A DNA stretch of 64,000 bases from Vreelandella titanicae BH1. Lineage in GTDB: Bacteria; Pseudomonadota; Gammaproteobacteria; Pseudomonadales; Halomonadaceae. The notes beneath the pieces are model-generated. The model saw only the letters and a list, made by a program, of their open reading frames with translations. It did not search any database and was not told the origin of the DNA. The stretch is taken from positions 1 through 64,000 of the forward strand of contig NZ_AOPO01000007.1 in NCBI RefSeq assembly GCF_000336575.1. The letters are read 5' to 3'. Positions 63,514-64,000 of the stretch are shown piece by piece (position 1 is the first letter of the stretch; each line of letters starts with the position of its first letter). The translations under genes and the position numbers were made by a program.

Positions 63514-63537
63514 TCAGCTACGTTTCTCAGCTACGTT
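63514..63537. repeat. Two 11 bp direct repeats, possible operator
   Basis: TCAGCTACGTT occurs at 63514-63524 and 63527-63537, 13 bases apart, in the 131 bp gap before the GarR/LtnD-like gene. Confidence 0.5.
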
Positions 63538-63574
63538 CCAGCGTGATGGGGCATCCACGTTCGTTATTTGGTTG

Positions 63575-64000
63575 TTAGCGCAGGTAAAGCGGTATATCGA
63601 TATCACCTGATTCTCGGAAGTTAATCAGCCGGTCGAGTACCTTGGATTCTGAACGCTCTAAATGGGTTGCCAAGGCTTTGCCTGCTTGCGCAGGTTGTTG
63701 CAGGCGCATTTTTTCAAATATCCATAAATGTTCATCGAAGAAAGGATCTTGATCGGGAAGCTTTAATACTCGTCCAAGCAGGTGTTTACTGACTAATAAG
63801 ATAGGATGCGTGCGCCGGAGCATATTCATGACCTCCTGGTTATCACCTAAACTAACGGCGGCATGATGGAGGTCATTTTCTAACTCATCCAGTAGCTCCC
63901 CCTTTATATCAGGATAGCTCTCAGCAGCGTGTTTGAGTTTGGTAATATAGCCTTTAATGGCACTTTCTGGCATATGTTTTGTGGATCGCGCAATCATATA
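63575..64000 (-). CDS. GntR-family regulator, C-terminal FCD domain (partial at window end)
   Basis: The frame runs from a stop at 63575 to the edge of the window, so the start and DNA-binding domain are outside. The visible part is all-helical, with LENDLHHAAVSLGDN, RRTHPILL and LATHLERSES. This is the pattern of an FCD effector domain with metal-binding histidines. It lies upstream of the dehydrogenase group in the same direction and probably regulates it. An internal ATG at 63997 is near the edge but is unlikely to be the true start. Confidence 0.75.
   Translation of the reverse strand, partial: YMIARSTKHMPESAIKGYITKLKHAAESYPDIKGELLDELENDLHHAAVSLGDNQEVMNMLRRTHPILLVSKHLLGRVLKLPDQDPFFDEHLWIFEKMRLQQPAQAGKALATHLERSESKVLDRLINFRESGDIDIPLYLR

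Overview
The window looks like chromosomal DNA of a Halomonas-type gammaproteobacterium. This is inferred from GC-rich codon use and from the gene content: TRAP transporters, sugar-acid dehydratases and a guanidino-acid cluster with overlapping operons. No ribosomal RNA or other taxonomic marker is present. I see no tRNA, CRISPR array, prophage or insertion sequence. Almost everything is metabolic, and most of it concerns uptake and oxidation of unusual carbon sources.

Layout. 1-3198: end of a DUF4214 protein, a GlxA-type regulator overlapping an MFS exporter gene, and a small HAD phosphatase. 2752-8977: a leftward five-gene operon (HAD phosphatase, metallo-beta-lactamase hydrolase, ABC ATPase, fused permease, binding protein). 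It diverges from a DeoR regulator, and three GCTTTCGTT direct repeats lie between them. 9042-11044: DksA/TraR-like zinc finger, YrhK-like membrane protein, diguanylate cyclase. 11108-15753: five genes of methionine salvage (mtnK, mtnD, mtnC, mtnB, mtnA), interrupted by two copies of a ~170 bp palindromic repeat. 15770-18782: a RES/Xre toxin-antitoxin pair and recQ. 18846-20913: a remnant of a sugar ABC permease followed by a frameshifted family I.3 RTX lipase gene. 21217-25444: a complete Ugp-like ABC importer.

25558-34824 is a guanidino-acid catabolic island. A PAS/AAA+/HTH sigma-54 activator diverges from a guanidinobutyrase-like gene. Between them lie two near-identical 14 bp palindromes and a well-spaced sigma-54 promoter. 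Downstream come a YjiH-type membrane protein, an AruI-like 2-ketoarginine decarboxylase, an NCS1 permease, a metallo-hydrolase and an aldehyde dehydrogenase. Together these would convert 2-ketoarginine to 4-guanidinobutyraldehyde, 4-guanidinobutyrate, and then 4-aminobutyrate plus urea.

34853-64000 is a long sugar-acid and hydroxy-acid island. It contains an HMG-CoA-lyase/CaiB pair with a LysR regulator and two full TRAP transporters plus one orphan TRAP binding protein. An HpaI aldolase, L-fuconate dehydratase, an FAH-family enzyme and a GlcD-like flavoprotein suit L-fuconate or D-arabinonate. An SDR, PdxA2 and a DUF1537 kinase suit D-threonate. An IlvD/Edd dehydratase with an arabinose/galactose 1-dehydrogenase suits L-arabinose oxidation. 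Several Ldh-type and beta-hydroxyacid dehydrogenases and three FadR-type GntR regulators complete the island. Substrate names are inferences from family and neighbourhood.
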